Below are positions 39,367-47,268 of a stretch of 51,026 nucleotides of DNA, in pieces. Position 1 is the first letter of the stretch; each line of letters opens with the position of its first letter. Below the pieces are notes generated by a model. That model made no database searches, had not been told where the DNA came from, and saw nothing but the letters and a program-made list of their open reading frames with translations. A program made the position numbers and the translations under genes. Source of the stretch: Acidobacteriota bacterium (GTDB lineage Bacteria; Acidobacteriota; UBA6911; JACQTF01); contig JACQTF010000031.1 in assembly GCA_016210925.1 (NCBI GenBank), positions 1-51,026 on the forward strand, read 5' to 3'.

Positions 39367-41473
39367 ACGTGGCTCCCGGGGATAAACATCCCCCTCCCTC
39401 CAATAGCTTGGTAAATGCCTCGGCGGGCACGGGCCGGCTGATCACGTAGCCCAGTATCTCGTCGCACTTTTGGGAACGCAAGAATGCCAGTTGTTCTTCC
39501 GTTTCCACGCCCTCGGCAATCACCTTCAAGGCAAGGCTGTGGGCCATGGCGATGATGGCGGTGGTAAGCGCCGCATCATCCGCGTCGTTGGTAATATCCC
39601 GGATAAACGACTGGTCGATTTTTAGCGTCGTGATCGGGAATCGCTTCAAAGAGCCCAGCGAGGAATAACCGGTGCCAAAGTCATCGATCGAGATTTGAAT
39701 CCCCATGGCACTCAATTCATTCAAGGTCGTCAGGCTGAAGTCGATGTCTTTCATGGCGAGGGTCTCGGTGATCTCCAGTTCGAGAGTGTGGGCAGCCATG
39801 CCCGTTTCCCCCAGCACTCTTTGGATCAAGTCCAGCAGGTTGCGGTGCTGAAACTGGCGAGCCGAAAAATTGACCATGACCCGCAGTTGGGAATGCCCCG
39901 CCGCTTGCCAGGCTTTGTTCTGGGCGCAGGCGGTTCGCAAGAGCCATTCGCCAAGGGTGATGATCAGCCCGGTTTCTTCCGCCAGCGGAATGAACTCCGC
40001 GGGACAAACGAGGCCGCGTTGCGGATGGTGCCAGCGGGCCAGGGCTTCCACGCCGGTGATCTGGCTGCTGAGCAACGAGACAATGGGCTGGTAGTGAATC
40101 CGAAACTCCTGACGCTCAAAGGCTCGGCGCAGGTCGGCCTCGAGCTGTAAGAGGGCGACGGCGCGGGCGTGCATCCCTCTGTCAAACAGGGCATGGCGGG
40201 CCTTGCCCAGCGCCTTGGCACGATACATGGCCATGTCGGCATCGCGCAGAAGGTCCTCGGGCCAGTCATAGCCTGGGACACTGAGGGCGATTCCGATGCT
40301 GGCGGTGGTGAACACCTCGTGCCCGTTCAGATTGAAAGGCGTGGCCAGCTCGTTTTGGATCCGGTCGGCGACGCGTGTGGCTTCACTGACGTCTTTGATG
40401 TTGTCCAGAAGCATGGTGAATTCGTCACCACCCAGGCGGGCGACCGTATCTCCGGGCCGCAAGCACGCCTCCAGCCTTCGAGCGATAGCGATCAGCAGTT
40501 GATCGCCGAACATGTGCCCGAGGCTATCGTTGATGACTTTGAAGCGGTCGAGGTCCAGGAAAAGGACGGCGCACAAATAATCCTGACGCCGTTTTGCGCG
40601 TCCGATCAACAGTCCCAGCCGGTCGATGAACAGGGCCCGGTTGGGAAGGCCCGTCAGCGCGTCGTGGAGCGCATCGTGCAGGAGTTGTTCCTCGGCCGCC
40701 CGGCGGACAGTGATGTCGGTCTGGGACCCGGCCATGCGGTAGGCGTTCCCCGCTGCGTTCCGAACCGCAAGCCCGCGGCTGAGCATCCACCGATAGGTTC
40801 CGTCCTTGTGCAACACGCGATGCTCGTTTTCGAAGTGGGAAGTCAGCCCTGCGAGATGGGCTTCGATTTCCTTCTTCAGCCGCTCCAGGTCCTCGGGATG
40901 AAGCCGGCTGAACCATTCGTCAGGGCTGTTTCCAATCTCGTTCTCCTCGCAGCCCAGCATGAATTTCCACCGGGGCGAAAAATGGACTTCATTGGTTTTC
41001 AAATTCCAGTCCCACAGCCCTTCGTGGGTGCCCCGAACAGCCAGCGCATAGCGCTCCTCGCTTTCCTGCAGTGCTTCCTGGGTCTGGGCTCGCTCGATGG
41101 AGTACCGGATGGCGCGCACCAGCAAGTTGCGATCCACCTGTCCCTTGACGAGATAGTCGTGCGCGCCCTTCTGCATGGCCCTGACGGCCAGGTTCTCATC
41201 GTCGAGACCCGTGAGCACCACGATGGGCACGCCGGGCGCTTGCGCGTGGGTCTGGACGACCGTCTCCAGCCCGCGGCTGTCCGGCAGCGAGAGATCCAAC
41301 AGGATCGCGTCGATGCCGCCTGCCGCCAGTTGCTCCAGCCCGGCCGAGAGCCGGTCGGCGCGCTCCAGTTCGAAGGTCAGGCTGACCGAGCTGATCGCCA
41401 GCATTTCCTGGATCAATCGAGCGTCGTCGCGGTTGCCCTCGATCAGCAAGACTCTGATTCGTTCACCGTTCAT
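39365..41473 (-). CDS. Response regulator with PAS, GGDEF and EAL domains
   Basis: A 702-residue signalling protein. Residues 6-125 are a REC receiver (phospho-Asp at 60, in ILLDLSLPDS); 135-265 a PAS sensor (WDWNLKTNEVHFSPRWKFML); 270-435 a GGDEF domain with an intact RLGGDEFTML and DADMAMYRAKA; 445-690 an EAL domain with ITGVEALARWHHP, SIDDFGTGYSSLGSLKRFP and IAEGVETEEQLAFL. Both catalytic centres look complete, so it could make or break cyclic di-GMP; a common outcome is one active module regulating the other. A partner histidine kinase is not in the window. The gene is a single unit, convergent with the VWA gene, and starts at ATG 41473 without a clear Shine-Dalgarno. Confidence 0.94.
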   Translation of the reverse strand: MNGERIRVLLIEGNRDDARLIQEMLAISSVSLTFELERADRLSAGLEQLAAGGIDAILLDLSLPDSRGLETVVQTHAQAPGVPIVVLTGLDDENLAVRAMQKGAHDYLVKGQVDRNLLVRAIRYSIERAQTQEALQESEERYALAVRGTHEGLWDWNLKTNEVHFSPRWKFMLGCEENEIGNSPDEWFSRLHPEDLERLKKEIEAHLAGLTSHFENEHRVLHKDGTYRWMLSRGLAVRNAAGNAYRMAGSQTDITVRRAAEEQLLHDALHDALTGLPNRALFIDRLGLLIGRAKRRQDYLCAVLFLDLDRFKVINDSLGHMFGDQLLIAIARRLEACLRPGDTVARLGGDEFTMLLDNIKDVSEATRVADRIQNELATPFNLNGHEVFTTASIGIALSVPGYDWPEDLLRDADMAMYRAKALGKARHALFDRGMHARAVALLQLEADLRRAFERQEFRIHYQPIVSLLSSQITGVEALARWHHPQRGLVCPAEFIPLAEETGLIITLGEWLLRTACAQNKAWQAAGHSQLRVMVNFSARQFQHRNLLDLIQRVLGETGMAAHTLELEITETLAMKDIDFSLTTLNELSAMGIQISIDDFGTGYSSLGSLKRFPITTLKIDQSFIRDITNDADDAALTTAIIAMAHSLALKVIAEGVETEEQLAFLRSQKCDEILGYVISRPVPAEAFTKLLEGGGCLSPGAT

Positions 41474-41661
41474 TCTGGGGCCGCAGCTTTCAAATATTCA
41501 TGCCCTATAAGGTAGCAACCAACCATCTCTCACCTTAAGATATTCCGATTCGCTTTGCAACCGATTCAGGAACTTCAGTCTGGAAAGGGATGGCACCTCC
41601 GACAGGCTTCGGTTCATTCCTCCCGCCTTGCAATTCCTCACCTGCCGATTAAAATGGACGG

Positions 41662-43143
41662 GTGGATCGAAAGACGTGGATCATCGTGGTGGCCGTGGAT
41701 CTGGCCATGCTGCTGGGGGCCGTGGATGCCACCATCGTTGGCACCGCCATGCCCACCGTGATCTCCAGCTTGGGTGGGATGAGTTTGTACAGCTGGGTCT
41801 TCTCGGTGTACGTTCTGGCCTCGACGACCGCGATCCCCATCTTCGGGAAGTTGTCGGACCTGTATGGACGCCGTGCCCTCTTTTTGATCGGGATCGGCAC
41901 GTTCGTAGGGGCATCGGCCTTGTGCGGGACGGCCACCTCCATGACCCAGCTCATCGCATTCCGGGCTCTGCAGGGCATCGGGGCGGGCGGTATCTTCTCC
42001 AACGCCATTGCCATCTTCGGCGTGATCTTTCCGCCCCACCAGCGTGGCAAGATGCAGGCGTTGATCTCAGCGGTATGGGGATTGGCCAGCATCGTGGGCC
42101 CCGTGACCGGCGGTTTCATCGTGGATCACTGGGGCTGGCGGTGGACCTTTTACATCAGTGTCCCGATCGGCCTGGCCGCCGCCCTGATGGTGATGGCGGC
42201 CCTTCCCGAGAGTCGCGGTGCGGCCCGGGCCGGTTTGGATTTCGGTGGCATCCTGGCCTTGTGCACGGCGGTCATCACGCTGCTGTTCGGCTTCCTCTAC
42301 TCCGGGGAGGGGCACTCGCTTCTGTCCGTGCCCGTGCTGGGACTTTTTGCAGCTTCGGGGCTGGCGTCGGCGTGGTTCGTGCGGCAGGAAAAGCGAAGCA
42401 AGGAGCCCATCCTGCCTTCGGAATTTTTCTCCAACCGGCTCTTCTCCGTTTTCGCAGGACTCAGTCTGCTCTCCGGTGCCGCTATGTTCGGGGCGATCGT
42501 TTTCGTTCCCCTCTTCGTGCAGGGGGTCCTGGGCGGCTCGGCCACCACCGCAGGTTCCGTCCTGACACCCATGAGCCTGGGATGGGTCTCCGGAAGCCTG
42601 GTGGGAGGGAGGCTGGTGTACCGGGCGGGGCCGCGCCGCATGGTGCTGGCTGGGATGGTGCTCATGTCGGCGGCCTACCTCTTGCTGGCCCAGGTGGGTG
42701 CCGGCGCGTCCTACTTTGCGGTGACCTTCCACGTGTTCGTCCTGGGTGCGGGCATGGGAGTGGTCACGGTGAGCATCGTGGTGGGGATTCAGAACAACGT
42801 GGGCATCCACAGCATGGGCTCCGCCAGCTCAGTGCCGGTGCTGTTTCGCAACGTGGGCGCCAGCATCGGAATGGCCTTGATGGGCAGCCTGTTCACTGGA
42901 AGGATGATGCAACGGGGGTCGGGAAATCCTGAGCCCGGGCTGCGGTTCCCGGACCCGAAGCTCCTGCTGGACCCGGTTCAGCGGGGCCTGATGGAGCCGG
43001 AGGTGTTGTGGTCCATGCGCGTCACCATGGCCAGCGCGTTGGAGGCGGCATTCTGGCTAGGCTTTGCCCTGGCGCTGGTGGGCGTCGTGCTCAGCCTCTG
43101 GATCCCGCCGCAGAGAACCGAAACCCCAAAACCTGAAACCTGA
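41662..43143 (+). CDS. MFS drug exporter, DHA2 (EmrB/QacA) type
   Basis: A 493-residue major facilitator. TM1 region VVAVDLAMLLGAVDATIVGTAMPTVISSLG is the EmrB/QacA signature (residues about 8-37), motif A follows as GKLSDLYGRRALFL, and motif C reads WGLASIVGPVTGGFI. Fourteen hydrophobic segments can be counted, as in proton-driven drug-exporting DHA2 members. The C-terminal residues PKPET come from the heptad repeat that follows, so the natural end may have been altered. GTG 41662 is used; no nearby ATG gives the conserved TM1 start. It stands alone between the divergent GGDEF-EAL gene and the convergent aminotransferase. Substrate unknown. Confidence 0.92.
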   Translation: MDRKTWIIVVAVDLAMLLGAVDATIVGTAMPTVISSLGGMSLYSWVFSVYVLASTTAIPIFGKLSDLYGRRALFLIGIGTFVGASALCGTATSMTQLIAFRALQGIGAGGIFSNAIAIFGVIFPPHQRGKMQALISAVWGLASIVGPVTGGFIVDHWGWRWTFYISVPIGLAAALMVMAALPESRGAARAGLDFGGILALCTAVITLLFGFLYSGEGHSLLSVPVLGLFAASGLASAWFVRQEKRSKEPILPSEFFSNRLFSVFAGLSLLSGAAMFGAIVFVPLFVQGVLGGSATTAGSVLTPMSLGWVSGSLVGGRLVYRAGPRRMVLAGMVLMSAAYLLLAQVGAGASYFAVTFHVFVLGAGMGVVTVSIVVGIQNNVGIHSMGSASSVPVLFRNVGASIGMALMGSLFTGRMMQRGSGNPEPGLRFPDPKLLLDPVQRGLMEPEVLWSMRVTMASALEAAFWLGFALALVGVVLSLWIPPQRTETPKPET

Positions 43144-43205
43144 AACCTAAAACTCGAAAGCCATCCGATCGTTTTAGGTTTCAGGTTTTAAAGTTTTAGG
43201 TTTTT
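43128..43205. repeat. AACCTGA heptad repeat hairpin carrying two stop codons
   Basis: AACCTGA-type units occur at 43128-43153 and in reverse at 43171-43205. The best arms, 43136-43153 (AAACCTGAAACCTAAAAC) and 43171-43188, are exactly complementary (18 bp, 17-nt loop). The MFS stop TGA (43141-43143) lies in the left arm and the aminotransferase stop (43196-43198, minus) in the right tail, so the element supplies the ends of both genes. Confidence 0.85.
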
Positions 43206-44311
43206 CTTAGTGCTTCACCGATGCGCCGCAGCCCTTCTCGGATGAGCGCCTCATCCACCGAGAACGAGAGCCTCAGGTATCCTTCCCCCTCCGTTCCGAA
43301 TGCAGAACCCGGCACCGTGATGACTCCGTGGGCAAGCAACCGCTCTGCCAGCGCCAGCGATGTTCCGAATTTTCCAACGTCGGCAAAAGCGTAGAACGCC
43401 CCCTCCGGCGGCAGGCATGCCAAACCCAGGGCTGCCAGCCCTTCGAGCATGCAGCGGCGCCGGTCGGCCAGTTGCTGACGGATCTCGGCTCGCGCTGACT
43501 CTCCTTCCTGCGTGAAGGCTTGCACGGCGGCTTTTTGCGACACGGCGGGAGCGCAGGTGGTGACGTACTGGTGAAGGACCGTCATGCGGCGGATCGTCTC
43601 CGGCTCCCCGCAAGCCCAACCCAGGCGCCAGCCGGTCATGCACATGCTCTTGGACAATCCCGAGATCACCAGCCCCTCCACAGACCCTTCGGACAGGGAA
43701 GGCGGCCTGTCGCCGTAATACAATTCCCGGTAAATTTCGTCCGAGAGGATGAACAGACCATGAGCTGTGGCCAGGCTCGCCACCTCTCGCAGGGCGGATG
43801 ACGAGAGGCACTGGCCCGTGGGATTCGAAGGGCTGTTGAGGATGATCCCGCGCGTGCGGGGCGTCACGGCGCGGGCGACTTCGTCCGCGTGCAGGGCAAA
43901 GCCAGCGTCCGCTGCCAGCCGGTACGGCACCGGTTGCCCGCCGGCGAGCCGCACGACGACCGGGTAGGCGACAAACCCCGGATTGGGTATCAGGACTTCA
44001 TCGCCGGGCTCCACCAGGGCCAGGAGCGAAAGGAAAAGCGCTTCCTGCGAGCCGGTGGTGATGCAGACCCGCTCCGGATCCTCGCTTCCGTACGACAGCG
44101 CCACCCGTCGGCGCAGTTCGGCCAGGCCCGCGTTGGGAGTGTAGCCGTTTCGCTCTTGCTCAATGACACGCACCGCCTCTGCCCGGATGACCTCGGGCGG
44201 GAACAGGTCGGGCTCGCCGAGTCCCAGGTTGATGGCGTCCGGGGGAGCCTTGTCATAGAGCTCCCGGATCACGGATTTCTGGATGCCGGAGATGCGCGAA
44301 GAGAATCTCAT
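43196..44311 (-). CDS. PLP aminotransferase, probably N-succinyl-DAP aminotransferase
   Basis: A 371-residue fold-type I aminotransferase (class I/II). It has NLGLGEPDLFPPE, TTGSQEALFLSLLAL, LNSPSNPTGQ (Asn and Pro ligand region), SDEIYRELYYG (Asp for the pyridine N), and SGLSKSMCMTGWRLGW with the Schiff-base lysine. The C-terminal Arg that binds the alpha-carboxylate is in YLRLSFS. Its place 34 nt downstream of dapD and after dapE suggests DapC activity (N-succinyl-2-amino-6-ketopimelate to succinyl-DAP) by context; a general aspartate- or alanine-type transaminase is the alternative. Stop codon lies in the heptad repeat. Start ATG 44311 is in the usual family position. Confidence 0.9.
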   Translation of the reverse strand: MRFSSRISGIQKSVIRELYDKAPPDAINLGLGEPDLFPPEVIRAEAVRVIEQERNGYTPNAGLAELRRRVALSYGSEDPERVCITTGSQEALFLSLLALVEPGDEVLIPNPGFVAYPVVVRLAGGQPVPYRLAADAGFALHADEVARAVTPRTRGIILNSPSNPTGQCLSSSALREVASLATAHGLFILSDEIYRELYYGDRPPSLSEGSVEGLVISGLSKSMCMTGWRLGWACGEPETIRRMTVLHQYVTTCAPAVSQKAAVQAFTQEGESARAEIRQQLADRRRCMLEGLAALGLACLPPEGAFYAFADVGKFGTSLALAERLLAHGVITVPGSAFGTEGEGYLRLSFSVDEALIREGLRRIGEALRKT

Positions 44312-44345
44312 GGGATCCGATGCAGGGGCGAGCTCGACGGACGGG

Positions 44346-45176
44346 TCAGCGCAGGAGCTCCTCGAGCTGAAGGGAAGCGTCGGTCTTTTCGTCCCTGTAT
44401 TTCACGATGACAGGCGTGTAAAGGGACAACCCCTGCGCTCGTCCCCAGGGGTGGGAAATGGAACGGCTTCCGGGTACGACGACGGCGCCTTCGGGGATTT
44501 CCAGGGGTCCGTCCGGGGGCTTTCGATAGATGTTCTCGCGGACGACGTCGTAGACCGGAGTCGAGCCCGTGAGAATGGTGCCGGCGCCCAGTACCGCCCG
44601 GCGACGGACCAGCACACCCTCATAGAGTCCGCAGTTGCCCCCCACCACCACTTCATCCTCGATGATCACGGGGATGGTGCCCACCGGTTCCAGGACGCCG
44701 CCCACCTGGCACCCGGCGCTGAGGTGAACCTTCTTTCCGATCTGGGCGCACGATCCCACCAGGACGTGGGAGTCCACCATGGTTCCTTCGTCCACGTACG
44801 CTCCCACATTGATGTACATGGGGGGCATGCAGGTAACATGCTTTGCCACGTAGCAGCCGTCCCGGATGGAAGAGCCCCCAGGCACCACCCGGACCTGGTC
44901 CTCCAGGCCGATCCGCTTCAGAGGATACGTGTCCTTGTCATAGAAGATGAGCCCGTGATCCGCCGACATGTCGCTCGGCACTCCCAGCCGAAAGCCCAAC
45001 AGAATCCCCTTCTTGACCCACGGGTGGACCACCCAGCGGTCGCCGATTTTCTCCGCAGCCCGCACCGTGCCTGCGTTCAGTTGCTCCTTCAGCCGGTGGA
45101 AAACCTGCCGTGCCTCGGCACCCAGTTGTTCCAGGGGGCGGTCAAACAGTTCTTCGATCTGTTCCCGCAAGCTCAT
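44346..45176 (-). CDS. dapD: Tetrahydrodipicolinate N-succinyltransferase
   Basis: A 276-residue left-handed beta-helix (hexapeptide) acyltransferase that adds succinate to tetrahydrodipicolinate from succinyl-CoA in lysine/meso-DAP synthesis. The repeats are easily seen: GGSSIRDGCYVAKHVTCMPPMYINVGAYVDEG, MVDSHVLVGSCAQIGKKVHL and VVVGGNCGLYEGVLVRRRAVLGAG. The N-terminal helical domain has WVKKGILLGFRLG. Length fits DapD (274-280). Its ATG overlaps the dapE stop by 4 nt. The order dapE-dapD-aminotransferase gives the succinylase branch in one transcript. Confidence 0.96.
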   Translation of the reverse strand: MSLREQIEELFDRPLEQLGAEARQVFHRLKEQLNAGTVRAAEKIGDRWVVHPWVKKGILLGFRLGVPSDMSADHGLIFYDKDTYPLKRIGLEDQVRVVPGGSSIRDGCYVAKHVTCMPPMYINVGAYVDEGTMVDSHVLVGSCAQIGKKVHLSAGCQVGGVLEPVGTIPVIIEDEVVVGGNCGLYEGVLVRRRAVLGAGTILTGSTPVYDVVRENIYRKPPDGPLEIPEGAVVVPGSRSISHPWGRAQGLSLYTPVIVKYRDEKTDASLQLEELLR

Positions 45177-46213
45177 AAGGATTCGCTTTCAAGAATCCCG
45201 GGTTCTTCCCGGACCTGCAATTCAACCTGGAGCAATCTGATGGCAAGCCTCCTGTAAAGTTCGACTGCTCTGTGGAGCTCAGCCTTCGCGATCTTTTCCC
45301 CGTCGGTGTGGGCGTCGCGAATGGAGCCGGGACCGAGCAACAAGGGCTTTCCCCAGCCGGTCAGATAAGGAATATCCGTGGTAAAGGCCACGACCGACGA
45401 GGCGAACCCGTCCAACGTGGCCAGCAGTGCGGGTGGCACGTCCTGAAGAACCTGAATCTTCACACGGTCCCCCACCTGATCGGAAAGCGACCGGAGCAGC
45501 CCGCTGGTATTCTCCACGGTGCGAAAAAGAATCTCGGCGCGAGCGCTCGCGGGTACCACGTTGGCACGAACGCCGCCCTCCAGGACGCCCACGTTCCAGG
45601 TGGTCCGCCCCAGGAGCGGGTGCTGGGGCAGGGGCAGGGCTCGAAGCGCGACCAAGGCGTCGATCAGCTTCTCGATGGCGGACTCTCCCTCCTCGGGGTA
45701 GGCGGAGTGGGCCGCCCGACCTCGGGCGAGTAACTCGACGCGAAGGGCTCCCTTGCAGCCGCGCACCAGCCTGTTCTCGGTGGGCTCGCCGTTGATCAGG
45801 TACTTTGCGCGGACACCGAGCTGGCCCGCTGCTCGGGCACCGGCGCTTCCTTGTTCCTCGCCCACGACGTACAACAAGGCGACGCGCCGCCGGAGTTCCG
45901 GCGCCAGGCCAGCGGCGGCTACTACCTGCGCCGCAATCGCCCCCTTGGCGTCGCAGGCTCCCCGGCCGTAAATGAACTGCTCGTCCTCGCGGGAAGGGAT
46001 GAAAGGAGGCACCGTGTCCAGGTGGGAGGACAAGACGACCTCCGGCGTCCCTTCGGCCGCGAAAACGTTGAACCTGCCAGGCCGGGCCTCCTGCAGCCGT
46101 ACCGGAAAGCCAGCGGACGCGAGGGCGTCTGCCAAAAAGTGCGCGACAGGACCCTCCCCGCCGGTGATGGACTCGATGTCCACCAGCGCCCGCGTCAACT
46201 TTTCCACGTCCAT
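45173..46213 (-). CDS. dapE: Succinyl-diaminopimelate desuccinylase (M20 family)
   Basis: A metallo-aminoacylase of the M20 family, 346 residues from ATG 46213 (TTG 46225 would add 4). Family blocks are VVLSSHLDTVPPF (metal His and Asp), YGRGACDAKGAIAA (bridging Asp), YVVGEEQGSAGARAAGQ (catalytic Glu pair) and INGEPTENRLVRGCKGALRVELLARGRAAHSAYPEEG, and the metal His region DAHTDGEKI at the C-terminus. DapE is the likely role because dapD starts inside its stop codon; ArgE or other M20 peptidases are the alternatives. It removes succinate from N-succinyl-LL-DAP. Confidence 0.93.
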   Translation of the reverse strand: MDVEKLTRALVDIESITGGEGPVAHFLADALASAGFPVRLQEARPGRFNVFAAEGTPEVVLSSHLDTVPPFIPSREDEQFIYGRGACDAKGAIAAQVVAAAGLAPELRRRVALLYVVGEEQGSAGARAAGQLGVRAKYLINGEPTENRLVRGCKGALRVELLARGRAAHSAYPEEGESAIEKLIDALVALRALPLPQHPLLGRTTWNVGVLEGGVRANVVPASARAEILFRTVENTSGLLRSLSDQVGDRVKIQVLQDVPPALLATLDGFASSVVAFTTDIPYLTGWGKPLLLGPGSIRDAHTDGEKIAKAELHRAVELYRRLAIRLLQVELQVREEPGILESESL

Positions 46214-46264
46214 GGCGTTCCCCAAAAAGCCGACGCCGGTGGCCGTGGGCCACCCTGGAGATTT

Positions 46265-47191
46265 TCAGGCGAGGGATTCTTTGGCGGCGGCTTCCGCGAC
46301 GGCTCCCATCCGGCGAAATTTCTCGTACCGGAGGCGACTGCGCTCCTCCGGGTCCAACCGGGAGACCTCCGCCAGGTGACGCTGCAAGGCTTCGTCCACG
46401 GTCTTTGCCGCGGTGGCATGGTCCGTGTGGGCTCCGTCGCCGGTCTCGGGGAGCACCTCATCAATGAGGCCGAACTCGTACAGGTAATCCGGGGTGAGCT
46501 TGAGGGCGCGGGCCGCCTCCTCCGCATGTTCCTGATCCTTCCAGAGGATGGCGGAACAGCTCTCGGGAGAGATGACCGAGTAGACGGAGTTCTCCAGCAT
46601 CAGGATCCGATCGCCCACGCCAATCCCCAAGGCCCCACCGCTCCCGCCTTCACCCAGCACCACGCAGACGATGGGGACCCGCAGCCGGGCCATCTCGCGC
46701 AGGTTGTACGCGATGGCTTCTGCCTGGCCCCGCTCCTCGGCACCGATACCCGGGTAAGCTCCCGGCGTGTCGATCAAGGTGATGACGGGACGCTGGAACT
46801 TCTCCGCGAATTTCATGATCCGAAGCGCCTTCCGGTACCCTTCGGGCTGGGCCATGCCATAGTTTCGCAACAGACGCTCCTTCATGTTGCGCCCTTTCTG
46901 CTGGCCCACCACTGCCACGGGTTCGCCATGGAAGAGTGCCATGCCCGCGACGATGGCGGGGTCGTCCCCGAAGCGCCGATCGCCGTGGATCTCGGAAAAA
47001 TGGGTGAAGAGCCGCTCCACGTAGTCCAGGGTGTAGGGACGGAGCTCGTGACGGCTCAGGCGGACCCGCTCCCAGGGAGTGAGCCGGCTGCCCATGCGCT
47101 TGCGCAACTCGTGGACCTGCTTCTTGACATCTTCCAGATCCACGGTGTCGGGATCGCTTCCGGGCGGCAGGCGGGATGGGTCGTCGGTCAT
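46265..47191 (-). CDS. accA: Acetyl-CoA carboxylase carboxyltransferase, alpha subunit
   Basis: A 308-residue alpha subunit of the biotin-dependent carboxyltransferase making malonyl-CoA, the first step of fatty-acid synthesis. Characteristic blocks are LYTLDYVERLFTHFSEIHGDR (region about 55-80), GQQKGRNMKERLLRNYGMAQPEGYRKAL, ITLIDTPGAYPGIGAEERGQAEAIA, VVLGEGGSGGALGIGVGDRILMLENSVYSVISPE and SCSAILWKD. The start is the ATG at 47191 (MTDDPSRLPPG); an open frame upstream runs into the heptad repeat and is not coding. accD is not in the window. It follows dnaE on the minus strand and precedes dapE by 51 nt. Confidence 0.96.
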   Translation of the reverse strand: MTDDPSRLPPGSDPDTVDLEDVKKQVHELRKRMGSRLTPWERVRLSRHELRPYTLDYVERLFTHFSEIHGDRRFGDDPAIVAGMALFHGEPVAVVGQQKGRNMKERLLRNYGMAQPEGYRKALRIMKFAEKFQRPVITLIDTPGAYPGIGAEERGQAEAIAYNLREMARLRVPIVCVVLGEGGSGGALGIGVGDRILMLENSVYSVISPESCSAILWKDQEHAEEAARALKLTPDYLYEFGLIDEVLPETGDGAHTDHATAAKTVDEALQRHLAEVSRLDPEERSRLRYEKFRRMGAVAEAAAKESLA

Positions 47192-47200
47192 ATCAGGAAC

Positions 47201-47263
47201 GTCATTCGTCAATCGTCCAACGTCAATCGCTCGACGATTGACCAATGACCATTGACGATTGAC
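47201..47263. repeat. GATTGAC heptad repeat between dnaE and accA
   Basis: The left part has GTCATTCGTCAATCGTCC units (47201-47218) and CGTCAATCG (47221-47229). The right part is GACGATTGACC (47233-47243), AATGACC and ATTGACGATTGACC (ending about 47264). GTCAATCGTC (47208-47217) and GACGATTGAC are complementary, giving a hairpin. It fills the 77-bp gap between the dnaE stop and the accA start, the same unit as at 3.1 and 14.5 kb. Confidence 0.85.
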
Positions 47264-47268
47264 CAGCA

